This document shows positions 16,098 to 24,536 of a stretch of 64,000 bases of DNA, in pieces. The number at the start of each line of letters is the position of its first letter. Position 1 is the first letter of the stretch. Made by a program: the position numbers and the translations under genes. This DNA comes from VXYL01 sp963665195 (GTDB lineage Bacteria; Pseudomonadota; Gammaproteobacteria; Pseudomonadales; Azotimanducaceae). The notes beneath the pieces are model-generated. The model was not told where the DNA came from. It did not search any database and saw nothing but the letters and a program-made list of their open reading frames with translations. The stretch covers positions 3,658,001 to 3,722,000 of the forward strand of contig OY762070.1 of assembly GCA_963665195.1 (NCBI GenBank). The letters run 5' to 3'.

Positions 16098-17072
16098 TTG
16101 CCCGCAGCCCTGACCAAAGCGCAGAAGCAAGCCTTCTACCGGGACGGCTTCGTGGTGCTGCGCGGCGTCGTTCCCGCGCCGATGGTGGCTGCGGCGCGAC
16201 GGCGCATTTTCGCGGGGTTTGGCGGCGCGCCGATGCGCTGGGACGCCGACGTATTCGCGGACCTCTTCAACGCTACGGATCTCTTCGCCATCGTCAGCGA
16301 AGCCCTCGGCGCCATCGAACCGGCGCGCGGCGCACAGATCGCCACGCGCTTCCCGGCCGATCCGTCCGAGCGCGTCAACGAGGCGGGCTACCCCGATCGC
16401 GACACGCCGTTCCATGGCTGGCACGGGCACTTGGACGGCCTGTGGAACGGCGCCGCGCCCGTGCATCAGGACGTCAAGACACCGATGACGGCGGAGGAAC
16501 TCGCCGCCTGGAACGAAGAGCCGTCGCGCAACGGCTGCCGCCTGACTTACCCGGAACTGAACGCCAACATCCGCAACTTCGCCGCGCTGGTGGGGGTCTC
16601 GCTTTCGGACCAGACCGATGAGGGCAGTGGCAACGTCGGCCTGCTGAAGGGCGCGCATCACCGCATGGAGCGGTTCTTCCGAGAGCAGCGCGCCGCCGGT
16701 GGACCGCTGGGGCCGGACGGGCCGGGCTGGGAGCGAATCGATGGGCAAGCGCCGAACGGCCAGGGTCTGCGGCACTATCCCGAAGCGGTACGCGAAGCCT
16801 TCGCGCACGACGCCGCCCGCACCGCCGACGGCCGCCTATGGCCGAAGCCGACGCTGTTGCGCATGGCGCCCGGCGACGCCGCCCTCGTCCTGCACGCCGT
16901 GCCGCACAGCGCGACCCGCGTCGAGTGTACGGAGCCGCGCCTGATGGCGTACTTCCGCATCACGCCGAAGTCGCGTCCCGAAGCGCACCGCGCCGTCCAT
17001 CCCGACGCGCTCTGCGACATCTGGCGCGAGTGGCCGGGCATGGCCGAAGTGGTCGCCGAAGCGCGCGGCTGA
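16098..17072 (+). CDS. Phytanoyl-CoA dioxygenase (PhyH) family protein
   Basis: This 324-residue oxygenase begins at a TTG (16098), as no ATG lies before the family motif TKAQKQAFYRDGFVVLRG. The iron ligands are HLD in WHGHLDGLWNG near residue 111 and the distal His in LVLHAVPHSATR near 275, with Arg following. A long insert (residues about 125-235) includes LSDQTDEGSGNVGLLKG, a strand common in larger PhyH proteins. The gene is followed after 43 bases by a formyltransferase on the same strand. The substrate is unknown. Confidence 0.85.
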   Translation: MPAALTKAQKQAFYRDGFVVLRGVVPAPMVAAARRRIFAGFGGAPMRWDADVFADLFNATDLFAIVSEALGAIEPARGAQIATRFPADPSERVNEAGYPDRDTPFHGWHGHLDGLWNGAAPVHQDVKTPMTAEELAAWNEEPSRNGCRLTYPELNANIRNFAALVGVSLSDQTDEGSGNVGLLKGAHHRMERFFREQRAAGGPLGPDGPGWERIDGQAPNGQGLRHYPEAVREAFAHDAARTADGRLWPKPTLLRMAPGDAALVLHAVPHSATRVECTEPRLMAYFRITPKSRPEAHRAVHPDALCDIWREWPGMAEVVAEARG

Positions 17073-17115
17073 AACTCAACCCAAGGGCCAAGGGCCAAGG
17101 GAAAAGGGGAAACCT

Positions 17116-18039
17116 ATGCGAATCATCGTCAACGGCCAGCAGGCATTCGGCCAAGCGGTGCTCGACGCACTGCTCGAACGCGGCGAGGAAGTGGTCGGCG
17201 TCTTCACCGCGCCGGATGCGCCCGGCGGCCGCCCGGACCCGCTGAAAACCGCCGCCGAGGAACGCGGCCTGCCGCTGTTCCAGCCGAAGTCGTTTCGTCG
17301 GCAAAGGGTTTGGGATCAGCTCCGCGAGCTCGAGCCGGATCTCGGCGTGATGGCCTACGTGACGCTCTTCGTGCCGGAGGAGGCGCTGAACATCCCCACC
17401 CTCGGCACCATCCAGTACCACCCGTCGCTGCTGCCCATGCACAAAGGACCGAGTTCCATCAACTGGCCGATCATCTTCGGCGAGGACAAGACCGGCCTCA
17501 GCATCTTCTGGCCCGACAACGGCCTCGATACCGGCCCCATCCTGCTGCAGAAAGAGACGCCCATCACCCCCGACGACACCCTCGGCAGCGTCTATTTCGA
17601 CCGCCTCTTCCCGATGGGCGTGGACGCGATGATCGAGGCTGTGGATCTGGTGCGCGACGGCAAAGCGCCGAAGATCGAGCAGGACCCGGACGCGGGCAGC
17701 TACGAAGGCTGGTGCCGGGCGGAGAACGTGGAGATCGATTGGACGCAGCCGGCGGCAACCGTCTACAACCTCATCCGCGGCTCGAACCCGCAACCCGGAG
17801 CTTGGACGACCCACGAAGGGGCGCAGTTGCAGTTGTTCGACAGCGCCCTGGCGGCCGATGCCGCCAGGGCCGTTCCGGGCGCGGTGACGCAAATCAACGA
17901 AAGCGGGTTCCGAGTTGCTGCCGCGGACGGCGCAATCGACGTGAAGCGCGTCCGGCCGGCGGGCAGCGGCAAGGTCCCGGCGGCGGAGTTCGCGGCGGAC
18001 ACGGGGCTGAAGGTGGGGAGTACCTTGGGGGGGACGTAG
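17116..18039 (+). CDS. Formyltransferase / 10-formyltetrahydrofolate hydrolase-type protein
   Basis: This 307-residue protein matches the folate-binding N-terminal domain of 10-formyltetrahydrofolate dehydrogenase and methionyl-tRNA formyltransferase. The catalytic segment is QYHPSLLPMHKGPSSINWPI (His near residue 106) and the aspartate is in DNGLDTGPILLQKE near 140. The C-terminal part has EIDWTQPAATVYNLIRGSN, the OB-fold-like formyltransferase tail. It probably transfers or hydrolyses a formyl group on a small acceptor rather than on Met-tRNA. The leader before the ATG is a short tandem repeat (GGGCCAA units) that runs into a GGGGAAACC ribosome site. Confidence 0.82.
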   Translation: MRIIVNGQQAFGQAVLDALLERGEEVVGVFTAPDAPGGRPDPLKTAAEERGLPLFQPKSFRRQRVWDQLRELEPDLGVMAYVTLFVPEEALNIPTLGTIQYHPSLLPMHKGPSSINWPIIFGEDKTGLSIFWPDNGLDTGPILLQKETPITPDDTLGSVYFDRLFPMGVDAMIEAVDLVRDGKAPKIEQDPDAGSYEGWCRAENVEIDWTQPAATVYNLIRGSNPQPGAWTTHEGAQLQLFDSALAADAARAVPGAVTQINESGFRVAAADGAIDVKRVRPAGSGKVPAAEFAADTGLKVGSTLGGT

Positions 18040-18076
18040 AGGCACTCCACGCCTAGACGCATTGCCATCGCCGTGG

Positions 18077-20770
18077 TCAGCGCGCGGGGCGACCCGGCTC
18101 CGCTAGCGCGAGGGGCTTCCAGGCAACGTTGTTCGTGATGCTGGGCAGCTGTTGCGGGAAAACGCACGATCCGGTTACCGCGTGCGCGACCCATGTGCCC
18201 CGAACCGCGTGGCGCAGCAGGATCTCGTCGCGGCGGTCGTTGTCGAAGTCGCCCGAGGCGACGTAGCGCAGCGCCGGGTCTCGCGTCACGTTCGTGCGGT
18301 GCAGGGCGACCCGCGGGCCATCGAACGCATAGTAGATCCACTCGCCGGTCTGCGCGTGGCGCAGCAGCAGGTCGTCCCGGCCGTCGCCGTCGAAGTCGCC
18401 GATGCCCGCCATGCGGAACGCCGCGTTGGCGGTGACTCTGATGCGGCGCAACTCGGCATCGGAACCGCTGATCGAGTAGTAGATCCACGAGCCGCGCGTT
18501 GCGTGGCGCAGCAGCACGTCGTCTCGCCCGTCGCCGTCCAGGTCCGCGATGCCGCGGGCGCGGTAGTCCGGGTTCCGGGTCAACGCTACGCGGTGGAGGG
18601 TGGCGCGAGGTTCGTCGAGGGCATACCAGATCCACGAGCCGCGAGTCGTGTGGCGCAGGAGCACATCGTCCCGGTTGTCGCCGTCGAAGTCGCCAACAGC
18701 GATGGTGCGGAAGTCCGGGTTGCGCGTCAGCGCAAGCGACGGCCGCTCGCGCTTCTCGCTGTCGAGCCGAAGATAGGAAAACTCGCCAGTCTGCGTCCGA
18801 CGCAGCAGTACGTCGTCCTCGCCGTCGCCATCGAAGTCGCCGACACCGAGAAACACTTCATTCGGGTCCCGCGTGGCTTCGAAGCGCTGTCGCATCGCAT
18901 GGGCGCTGTTGATCGAGTAGCGCAGCCAGTGGCCGGTTCCGGCATGTCGCAGCACGAGGTCGTCGCCCGGGCCATGTGTCGACGGTGCAGGTGGCTGCGT
19001 AGCATCCACCAACGCGCGGCAGGCGAACAGGTGCGTGCGCGCCGCCGCATCCGAGTACGCAGCAACGAAGCGCGGGTGCATCTCGAAGTGGTTCGCCAGC
19101 AAACCGAACGACTCCGGGTACCGGCTGTGCAGCATCGCGTCGAGGTAGATGGCACCGACGGCCGCCGCGTTCCCCCACCGCTCCAGCGCCTCGGCAGAAA
19201 TGCCCTGAGTCGCCAATGCGGCAAGTGGAAGGCTCTGGCGCTTGGCCGCCGTCGGCACTTTGTGGCCATCGGCGGCGACCAGGGTATGCGCAGGAAGGGA
19301 CGCGGCTGCCGCCACCGCCTGCTCCTCGGCCGATTCGCCGACCACGGGCAGCTGCGGCCAGCGCGGCGGACTGCCGAGCGCAGCAGCGGTCGCCCCGACG
19401 ACTGCAAGCCCGACCAGGCAGCCCACCGTGCCCTGCATCTTCGGCATCAGCGAGCGCTCCGCCATGATCGAGACCACCCAAAGGCAGAGGCCCGCCGCGA
19501 ACGCAAGGGCAAGGAAAGCGTACTCGCTCGTGTCGAAATACATGTAGACCGTCAACGCCCCAAGGATCGCCGCGGCTAGGATGCGTTCCCGAAACTCCTC
19601 CCGTCTGGCGACGATGGCCTGGACGCCGAACGCCGCGAGTATGGTCAACGCAAGGAAGGCGAATCGGGCATAGCGCCCGCTCCAGAACGTGGCGAAGTAG
19701 CTCGCCAGATGCAGATGCCAGACGGCCAGAACGACGAGCAGCCAGCGCTGGCGCGCACTCCACACGAACGCCACGCCTCGGACTGCCAGCAGAAGGAAGC
19801 CGATGGCGAGCACGCCGCCCAATGCAGCGTAGGCTTTGCCCGGCACCTGAAGGACATTGCGGCCAACTCGCTCCAGAAATGCGGCGGGATTCGAGATGAT
19901 GGCATTGACGACGGACGCTTCGTTCTCCCCGGCGGAACCGAACAGCGACCGGACATCTTCGTATCCCTCGACCATGACATTGCCCGCGTACTGGTCGCGA
20001 AACACCACGCCGTGGCCCTGTTCGAACGCGGTATAGGTCCGGGCCATGCTGCCCATCTCATAGGTCCCGGTCGCATGGCCGTAGAACAGCAGGTAGCCGC
20101 CGACCATGGCGACCGCGGGCAGTGCCGCAACGCACAGCGTCTTCGCCCAGTCGATCGGAAGCAACTGCTTGACCGGCTTGCGGTGCCGGAGCGGTGCCAA
20201 TGCCAAGAACGAGACGAACAGGATCAGCCCGTCGTTTCGCGCCAACGCGGCGAGACCGACAAAGACCGATCCGAGAGCCAGGTCCTTCAGCGGACCGTTG
20301 CCGCGCCCAAGCAACCGAGCAAGGGCCATCCACGATAGCCCCATGAACAGGAAGTCGCTGGAATTCCATGGCAGGAAGAAGGTCGCCACGAGGAGCCAGG
20401 CGCTGCCGACAACCCATGCGATGCCGGCGTCGAGCGTGGGCGACAGCGAGCGCACGCAGGCGATGCCGCCGATGCAGAAGACGCCGAAGATGACGAGTCT
20501 GCCGGCCATCGCGCAATGCGCGAACCAATGCGGCGAGTCCGCCAGCACAAGATAGGCGAGGCCGTAGATGAATGACAGCAGCGGCCCCCAGGCGATCTCG
20601 GCAAGAAGCCCCTCCTCGATCAGCCGAAAGCCGGAGCGGATGTAGGCGGAGTCGTCGAAGTAGTCGAGTCCTGCGAAAGTCGGCGCCAATACGTCCCAGG
20701 CGCAAAGCGCGGTCAGCGGCAGCAGAGCGACGCTCGCCAGCCGCGCCGCGAACGCCGCGTCGAGGTTCAA
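18077..20770 (-). CDS. GT-C-like membrane glycosyltransferase with C-terminal FG-GAP repeats
   Basis: This 897-residue protein has about a dozen hydrophobic segments in residues 5-480, beginning LASVALLPLTALCAW. The first periplasmic loop has an acidic pair, LDYFDDSAYIRSG, which is the usual place of the catalytic aspartates in GT-C polyprenyl-phosphate-sugar glycosyltransferases. A soluble linker follows, then from about 600 at least five FG-GAP/VCBS calcium-loop repeats such as GDFDGDGRDDLLLRH, each about 49 residues apart. No ATG fits; a TTG at 20770 overlapping the stop of dprE2 (TTGA) was chosen. As the last gene of the DprE operon it is a good candidate to use the lipid-linked pentose, but the acceptor is unknown. 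Confidence 0.7.
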   Translation of the reverse strand: MNLDAAFAARLASVALLPLTALCAWDVLAPTFAGLDYFDDSAYIRSGFRLIEEGLLAEIAWGPLLSFIYGLAYLVLADSPHWFAHCAMAGRLVIFGVFCIGGIACVRSLSPTLDAGIAWVVGSAWLLVATFFLPWNSSDFLFMGLSWMALARLLGRGNGPLKDLALGSVFVGLAALARNDGLILFVSFLALAPLRHRKPVKQLLPIDWAKTLCVAALPAVAMVGGYLLFYGHATGTYEMGSMARTYTAFEQGHGVVFRDQYAGNVMVEGYEDVRSLFGSAGENEASVVNAIISNPAAFLERVGRNVLQVPGKAYAALGGVLAIGFLLLAVRGVAFVWSARQRWLLVVLAVWHLHLASYFATFWSGRYARFAFLALTILAAFGVQAIVARREEFRERILAAAILGALTVYMYFDTSEYAFLALAFAAGLCLWVVSIMAERSLMPKMQGTVGCLVGLAVVGATAAALGSPPRWPQLPVVGESAEEQAVAAAASLPAHTLVAADGHKVPTAAKRQSLPLAALATQGISAEALERWGNAAAVGAIYLDAMLHSRYPESFGLLANHFEMHPRFVAAYSDAAARTHLFACRALVDATQPPAPSTHGPGDDLVLRHAGTGHWLRYSINSAHAMRQRFEATRDPNEVFLGVGDFDGDGEDDVLLRRTQTGEFSYLRLDSEKRERPSLALTRNPDFRTIAVGDFDGDNRDDVLLRHTTRGSWIWYALDEPRATLHRVALTRNPDYRARGIADLDGDGRDDVLLRHATRGSWIYYSISGSDAELRRIRVTANAAFRMAGIGDFDGDGRDDLLLRHAQTGEWIYYAFDGPRVALHRTNVTRDPALRYVASGDFDNDRRDEILLRHAVRGTWVAHAVTGSCVFPQQLPSITNNVAWKPLALAEPGRPAR
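18149..18980 (-). repeat. Tandem FG-GAP repeat-coding region
   Basis: The 3' third of the membrane glycosyltransferase gene encodes at least five similar units of about 147 bases, each with a calcium-loop core such as DFDGDGRDDVLLRH followed by a short strand pair (GSWIYYSI, GEWIYYAF). The units are clearly alike but not identical, so they are old duplications. Similar units recur in the large gene at the right end of the window. Confidence 0.8.
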
Positions 20771-21519
20771 AGGGAAAGCCGCTTGAAGACCCGTTCCGGG
20801 ATCGCGCGGACGATCGCCATGATGAGCCGCCAACGCCCGCGCACGTAGATCACGTCCCGCCGGCGTCGGATGGCCGAGCACACCGCTTCGGCGACGTCTT
20901 CCGGTTCCGCGGTGAGCGCGCCGGGCAGTTCCATGCCGTCGGTCATGCGCGTGCGCACGAAGCCGGGCTTGACCGTGACGACATGTACGCCGGCGCCAGC
21001 GAGACGGTTGCGCAGCCCTGAGAGAAACGCGGTGAGGCCTGCTTTGGCCGAGCCGTAGACGTAATTCGATTTGCGGCCGCGGTCGCCAGCGACGGAGCTG
21101 ATGCCGACCAGAACACCCGCGCCGCGCTCGGCGAAGCGCTCCGCCAGCGCGCCGAGGAGCATGGCGGGCGCCACGTAGTTCGTTCGCATCGCGGCTTCGG
21201 CCGTCTGCGCGCTGCGTTCGGCCTCCCGCTGGTCGTCCATCCGCCCGATCACGCAAACCGCGATGTCCGGGAGTGGGTCGAGCGAGTCCAGCATCGACAA
21301 TCCGCCATCCGATTCCAGGACATCGCAGCGATGCATCGTCACTTCCACGCTGCCGCGGATGCGAACGTCCTGTGCCTCGCGCTCGAGACCTGCGGCATCC
21401 CGGCCGGCGAGCTGCACGACCTCGACCTCCGCGGCAAGCTTTCGGGCGATGGCACGACCGATGTCCGACGTGGCGCCAAGCACCAGTGCCGCGGTGCCGA
21501 AGCGGGCCGCGCGCTTCAT
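20767..21519 (-). CDS. dprE2: Short-chain dehydrogenase, DprE2-like (decaprenylphosphoryl-2-keto-pentose reductase)
   Basis: This 250-residue SDR has an NAD(P)-binding LVLGATSDIGRAIARKLA at the N-terminus. The catalytic Ser lies in VGISSVAGDRGRKSN near 140 and Tyr/Lys in YVYGSAKAG near 155. It resembles DprE2, which reduces the keto intermediate made by DprE1 to decaprenylphosphoryl-arabinose, and the DprE1-like gene upstream supports that. The ATG at 21519 overlaps the stop of a dprE1 3' remnant (ATGA), a relic of direct dprE1-dprE2 coupling. The stop overlaps the start of the membrane glycosyltransferase. Confidence 0.82.
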   Translation of the reverse strand: MKRAARFGTAALVLGATSDIGRAIARKLAAEVEVVQLAGRDAAGLEREAQDVRIRGSVEVTMHRCDVLESDGGLSMLDSLDPLPDIAVCVIGRMDDQREAERSAQTAEAAMRTNYVAPAMLLGALAERFAERGAGVLVGISSVAGDRGRKSNYVYGSAKAGLTAFLSGLRNRLAGAGVHVVTVKPGFVRTRMTDGMELPGALTAEPEDVAEAVCSAIRRRRDVIYVRGRWRLIMAIVRAIPERVFKRLSL

Positions 21520-21732
21520 ATGCCGAGCCCCTCGGAGAGTGCGGCGGCGAACCCGGGCACGCCGCCCGCGAGCGTTTGCAGGACGCTCTGACGGTTCGCA
21601 AACCGCGGGCAGGCGCACTTCGCCCGATGCGCGGCCCCACCACCGTCATGGGCGATCTCGAGCGCGTCCATCAGTTCCGCCACCGATCTCGCGGGAATGT
21701 CGAGTGCCAGCGTGCAGTCATCCATCGGGATG
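21516..21732 (-). pseudogene. 3'-end remnant of a second dprE1
   Basis: Starting near 21725 the minus strand encodes DDCTLALDIPARSVAELMDAL and ends PGFAAALSEGLGI. This parallels the C-terminus of the intact DprE1 (EGYTLALDIPVRPGLAELMD, then PRFASALSERLGL), but about ten internal residues are missing and the middle is scrambled. Similarity stops sharply just beyond 21732. The stop codon still overlaps the dprE2 ATG as in a functional operon. Confidence 0.75.
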
Positions 21733-21794
21733 GCGCTGCCGCGATTGCTGCCCGTGGCAGAAGTGCATAGCCGACTTCAGAGAAGGTGCAAGTG

Positions 21795-22208
21795 TCACGG
21801 ACTATCGCCGACTATGGCCAGCCCTTCGGCGCGAGCAGCTCGTGCGAGATCGAGATCCAGCGTTGCCAAGGGGGCGACTGTGCGGACTGCCAGGTCGAGG
21901 TAGGCGGTGTCGTAGGCTGTAAGTCGGTGCCTGCGAGCCAGTGACAGGAAACCGTCACTTGGCGAATCGGTGCGAACTTGGATCGGCAAGCGATCCAGAT
22001 CGGCCAGAAACCGGTCTGCATCCGCGAGTCGGATTCGTCCCCGTCGTTCGTTCACCAGCAGGATGTTGCGGACTTCGAGCTGCCAGAGTGCGGGTGCCAA
22101 GGCGCTCCCTTCCCGCAGGAGATTCATCGCGAGATCGGCGACGGGCGAGTGTTCGTCCGCAAAGCACCACGACGCCGCGATGGAGGCATCAACGACGAAT
22201 GGCATCAC
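21795..22208 (-). CDS. vapC: VapC-family PIN-domain toxin
   Basis: This is a 137-residue PIN-domain ribonuclease toxin. The acidic metal-binding residues are present: Asp in VVDASIAASW near 7, Glu in LWQLEVRNILL near 45, Asp in YDTAYLDLAV near 100 and Asp in ATLDLDLARAA near 117. It would cleave RNA when free of its antitoxin. The start overlaps the stop of the antitoxin gene by four bases. The module sits between two decayed dprE1 fragments inside an unrelated biosynthetic operon, so it is a late arrival and could affect expression of downstream dprE2. Confidence 0.87.
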   Translation of the reverse strand: MMPFVVDASIAASWCFADEHSPVADLAMNLLREGSALAPALWQLEVRNILLVNERRGRIRLADADRFLADLDRLPIQVRTDSPSDGFLSLARRHRLTAYDTAYLDLAVRTVAPLATLDLDLARAARAEGLAIVGDSP

Positions 22209-22447
22209 CGGCGACCCTCGTCCCGTGCCGCAAGCAGCTCCGCCAAGGGCACCGATGGCCTTCTGGCCCGGGCATGCTTCATACGGGCAATGACTGCGGC
22301 GGTGTCGTCGCTCGACGCCTCATGCATGCCCAGAATGCGGGCCACGGGCACGCCATTGCGCGTGACCGTGAAGCTCTCGCCTCCCTCCACTGCGCGCAGC
22401 AGCTCTGAGAGTCTCGTCTTGGCTTCATACGCTCCGACAAACTGCAT
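22205..22447 (-). CDS. Phd/YefM-type antitoxin of the vapC module
   Basis: This 80-residue antitoxin begins MQFVGAYEAKTRLSELLRAV and continues GGESFTVTRNGVPVARILGM, the standard Phd/YefM DNA-binding fold. The acidic-to-basic tail RRPSVPLAELLAARDEGRR is the toxin-binding end. It should repress its own promoter and inhibit the PIN toxin encoded directly after it with an ATGA overlap. The ATG at 22447 was preferred to a longer frame that runs into dprE1 remnant sequence. Confidence 0.87.
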   Translation of the reverse strand: MQFVGAYEAKTRLSELLRAVEGGESFTVTRNGVPVARILGMHEASSDDTAAVIARMKHARARRPSVPLAELLAARDEGRR

Positions 22448-22539
22448 GGCGACCCGCCCGCCAACTCGACTAGTCGACCAGCCTAATGGCTGGAAGCGGG
22501 ATGTCAAGCAATCGCCGGACGGGGCGGCGAGGCGCATGC

Positions 22540-22690
22540 GTCGATCGCCAAGCCGGAGTCGCACGGGGATGTCGAGGGGTGAGCTTGCAGCCCTTCATAG
22601 GCACACATCATGCCCCTCGCCGTGCGTGCCGAGCGCCTCCAGAACGCGTGGCACACAGAGAGCGTCGGGCAAGAGACGACCTTCGCCTCT
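22540..22690 (-). pseudogene. Middle-region remnant of a second dprE1
   Basis: The minus strand here can be read as RVLEALGTHGEGHDVCL, a stop, then SSPLDIPVRLRLGDRRMR. This lines up with AVLKLLGEEGEGMMSFP followed by ALDIPVRPGLAELMD in the intact DprE1, and the DNA around GGGGATGTCGAGG is clearly shared with 22981-23085. An in-frame stop and several mismatches show decay. Together with the piece at 21516-21732 it brackets vapBC. Confidence 0.65.
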
Positions 22691-22784
22691 CGCCGACAAG
22701 GCTGCATGATTCAGGGCACGACTGCGGGGGCCGACTTGGTGGCGCGAGGCCGACAGTGCCAGCCACCGAACGCCGCCGCGCGGC

Positions 22785-24113
22785 TCAAAGGCCCAACCGC
22801 TCGGAAAGTGCGGAAGCGAATCGGGGCTCGTGGCCCGCAAGCGTTCCCCGGGCGCTTTGAAACTCCGTGAGCCGCGCGTAGCCGGCCCTCAGCCCCGCCG
22901 CCGAGGTGCAGGCGTCCTTCGCCAGGTACACGCGCCCGCCGTGCTCATGGGTGATCTCGTCGAGCGCGTCCATCAGTTCTGCCAAGCCGGGTCGTACGGG
23001 GATGTCGAGGGCGAGCGTGTAGCCCTCCATGGGGAACGACATCATGCCCTCGCCTTCCTCGCCGAGCAACTTCAGCACGGCTAGGAACGAGCCCCGGCGC
23101 ACGGCGGCGAGGCGAGCTAGCAGCCTCTTCAATCCGCTTGCGCTCTCGCTCTTCGGCAGTACGCATTGGTACTGAACGAAGCCGGGGCGACCGTAGAGCC
23201 GGTTCCACTCGGCCAAACGATCGAGCGGAAAGAAGAACGACCCGTAACCCACGAGCTTGGTTCCGCTGCGCGCCCGGCCCCAACCGTAGTAGAGCGCGTT
23301 GAAGCTTCGGGCGGACATGCCGAGCAACGACCCGGGCATGACATCGGGAACCTCGAGCGCGATGCGTCGCCCTGCACCGAACGGTTCGTCAGCGAGTCGA
23401 GGCGGCAATGCCGAGAGATCCGCAAATGCGGCCCGAGACAGCACCGAGCGTCCGGCCTTGCCGCTCCCCGCCAGACAGTCGATCCAGGCGACGCTGTAGG
23501 GCCAATCCCTAGAGTCCTCGAACAAAGACATGGTCGCGTCTAGGTCCGCGGTGGCGAAACTCTCCGAGCGCAGATAGCCGGTCTCCACGCGCTTCATGCG
23601 GAAGCTCGCCGAGATGATCACGCCAGTCAGCCCCATCCCGCCGACCGTGGCGAAGAAAGCGGTGGAGTTCTCCGCACGATTGCAGTGCCGCACCTCGCCA
23701 TCGCCCGCGAGCAGCTCCAGGGACTCCACATGGCGCCCGAAAGAGCCGTCGCGATGATGGTTCTTGCCATGCACGTCCGCCGCGATCATGCCGCCGACCG
23801 TTACCGATGCGGTGCCCGGGACCACCGGCGGCATCCACCCCCTCGGCAGGAACGTCGCCAGAATGTCGCAGAGCAGCACACCCGCCTCGCACGTCAACAC
23901 GCCAGTCTCGGCGTCGAACGCCAGCATCCGGTCCATCGCCAGCATGGACAGCGTCCTGTCCTGGTTCAGCGCCGCATCGCCGTAGGAGCGGCCGTTGCCG
24001 CGCGCGATCAGCGTGCGCTCGGTGCGCACCAAGTCCGCCAGACGATCCCACCGGCGCAGATGCTCGACCTCGCAATCGAGCACCGGATAGCGGCCCCAGC
24101 CGGAGAGCTTCAC
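22785..24113 (-). CDS. dprE1: FAD-linked oxidase, DprE1-like (decaprenylphosphoryl-ribose 2'-oxidase)
   Basis: This 442-residue flavoprotein resembles DprE1, which oxidises decaprenylphosphoryl-ribose at C2 as the first step of its epimerisation to the arabinose form. The FAD-binding segments are IARGNGRSYGDAAL near residue 37 and VPGTASVTVGGMIAADVHGK near 95, followed by HHRDGSFGRHVESLEL. The substrate domain includes QYQCVLPKSESASGL, and LAKDACTSAAGL is near the end. The GTG at 24113 overlaps the gtrA stop (GTGA), so it is translated with GtrA. Downstream, decayed copies of its own 3' region surround vapBC. Confidence 0.87.
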   Translation of the reverse strand: MKLSGWGRYPVLDCEVEHLRRWDRLADLVRTERTLIARGNGRSYGDAALNQDRTLSMLAMDRMLAFDAETGVLTCEAGVLLCDILATFLPRGWMPPVVPGTASVTVGGMIAADVHGKNHHRDGSFGRHVESLELLAGDGEVRHCNRAENSTAFFATVGGMGLTGVIISASFRMKRVETGYLRSESFATADLDATMSLFEDSRDWPYSVAWIDCLAGSGKAGRSVLSRAAFADLSALPPRLADEPFGAGRRIALEVPDVMPGSLLGMSARSFNALYYGWGRARSGTKLVGYGSFFFPLDRLAEWNRLYGRPGFVQYQCVLPKSESASGLKRLLARLAAVRRGSFLAVLKLLGEEGEGMMSFPMEGYTLALDIPVRPGLAELMDALDEITHEHGGRVYLAKDACTSAAGLRAGYARLTEFQSARGTLAGHEPRFASALSERLGL

Positions 24114-24535
24114 TGCGTATCCAGGAACACGAAGCGCTTGTCCAGCTGGTACTTGAGCGTGTAGCCGATGGCCAGCCCGACCGCGGCACCCGCATAGCGC
24201 AGCCAGAGGGCATCTCCCATCGCTGCGAAGCCGATCTCGGTCGCCCAGAAGACGCCCGTGGTGAGGACGCCGGTGAGCGAGTAGAGGCTGAATCTGGCGG
24301 TGTGCCCGCGCAGCGTCCGCGTCCGGTCGTGGAATATCCAGCGGCGATCCAGAACGTATTTGACCAGCAAGCCGACCAGCGTGCCGTTGACGAGAGCGAC
24401 ATAGAACTCCAAGCGCCCGGCGTAGACCATCGAACTGAGCCACTGCGCCGCGATGTTCGCGACCGACGCGAGCACGGCGAAGGCGATATACCGCGCGGCC
24501 AGGCCCGCGGCATCCGCTGCATGGTTCGATGGCAT
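24110..24535 (-). CDS. GtrA-family membrane protein (polyprenyl-phosphate-sugar flippase type)
   Basis: This is a 141-residue GtrA protein with four transmembrane helices, for example YIAFAVLASVANIAAQW and FYVALVNGTLVGLLVKYVLD, then the typical KYQLDKRFVF end. GtrA proteins, including Rv3789 of mycobacterial arabinan synthesis, are thought to move or organise lipid-linked sugars across the inner membrane. It lies between UbiA and DprE1, with a one-base gap and an overlap respectively, which fits that role. The ATG at 24535 is used; a longer frame upstream would overlap UbiA heavily. Confidence 0.87.
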   Translation of the reverse strand: MPSNHAADAAGLAARYIAFAVLASVANIAAQWLSSMVYAGRLEFYVALVNGTLVGLLVKYVLDRRWIFHDRTRTLRGHTARFSLYSLTGVLTTGVFWATEIGFAAMGDALWLRYAGAAVGLAIGYTLKYQLDKRFVFLDTQ

Positions 24536-24536
24536 G

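Noticed and set aside
17078..17112. Tandem GGGCCAA/GGGAAAA units before the formyltransferase start.
   Set aside because: Too short and irregular to be a repeat locus; it probably only supplies a purine-rich ribosome site.
24114..24443. Extended N-terminus for the DprE1-like protein.
   Set aside because: That region is the gtrA gene in another frame; the GTG overlapping its stop fits the domain start.
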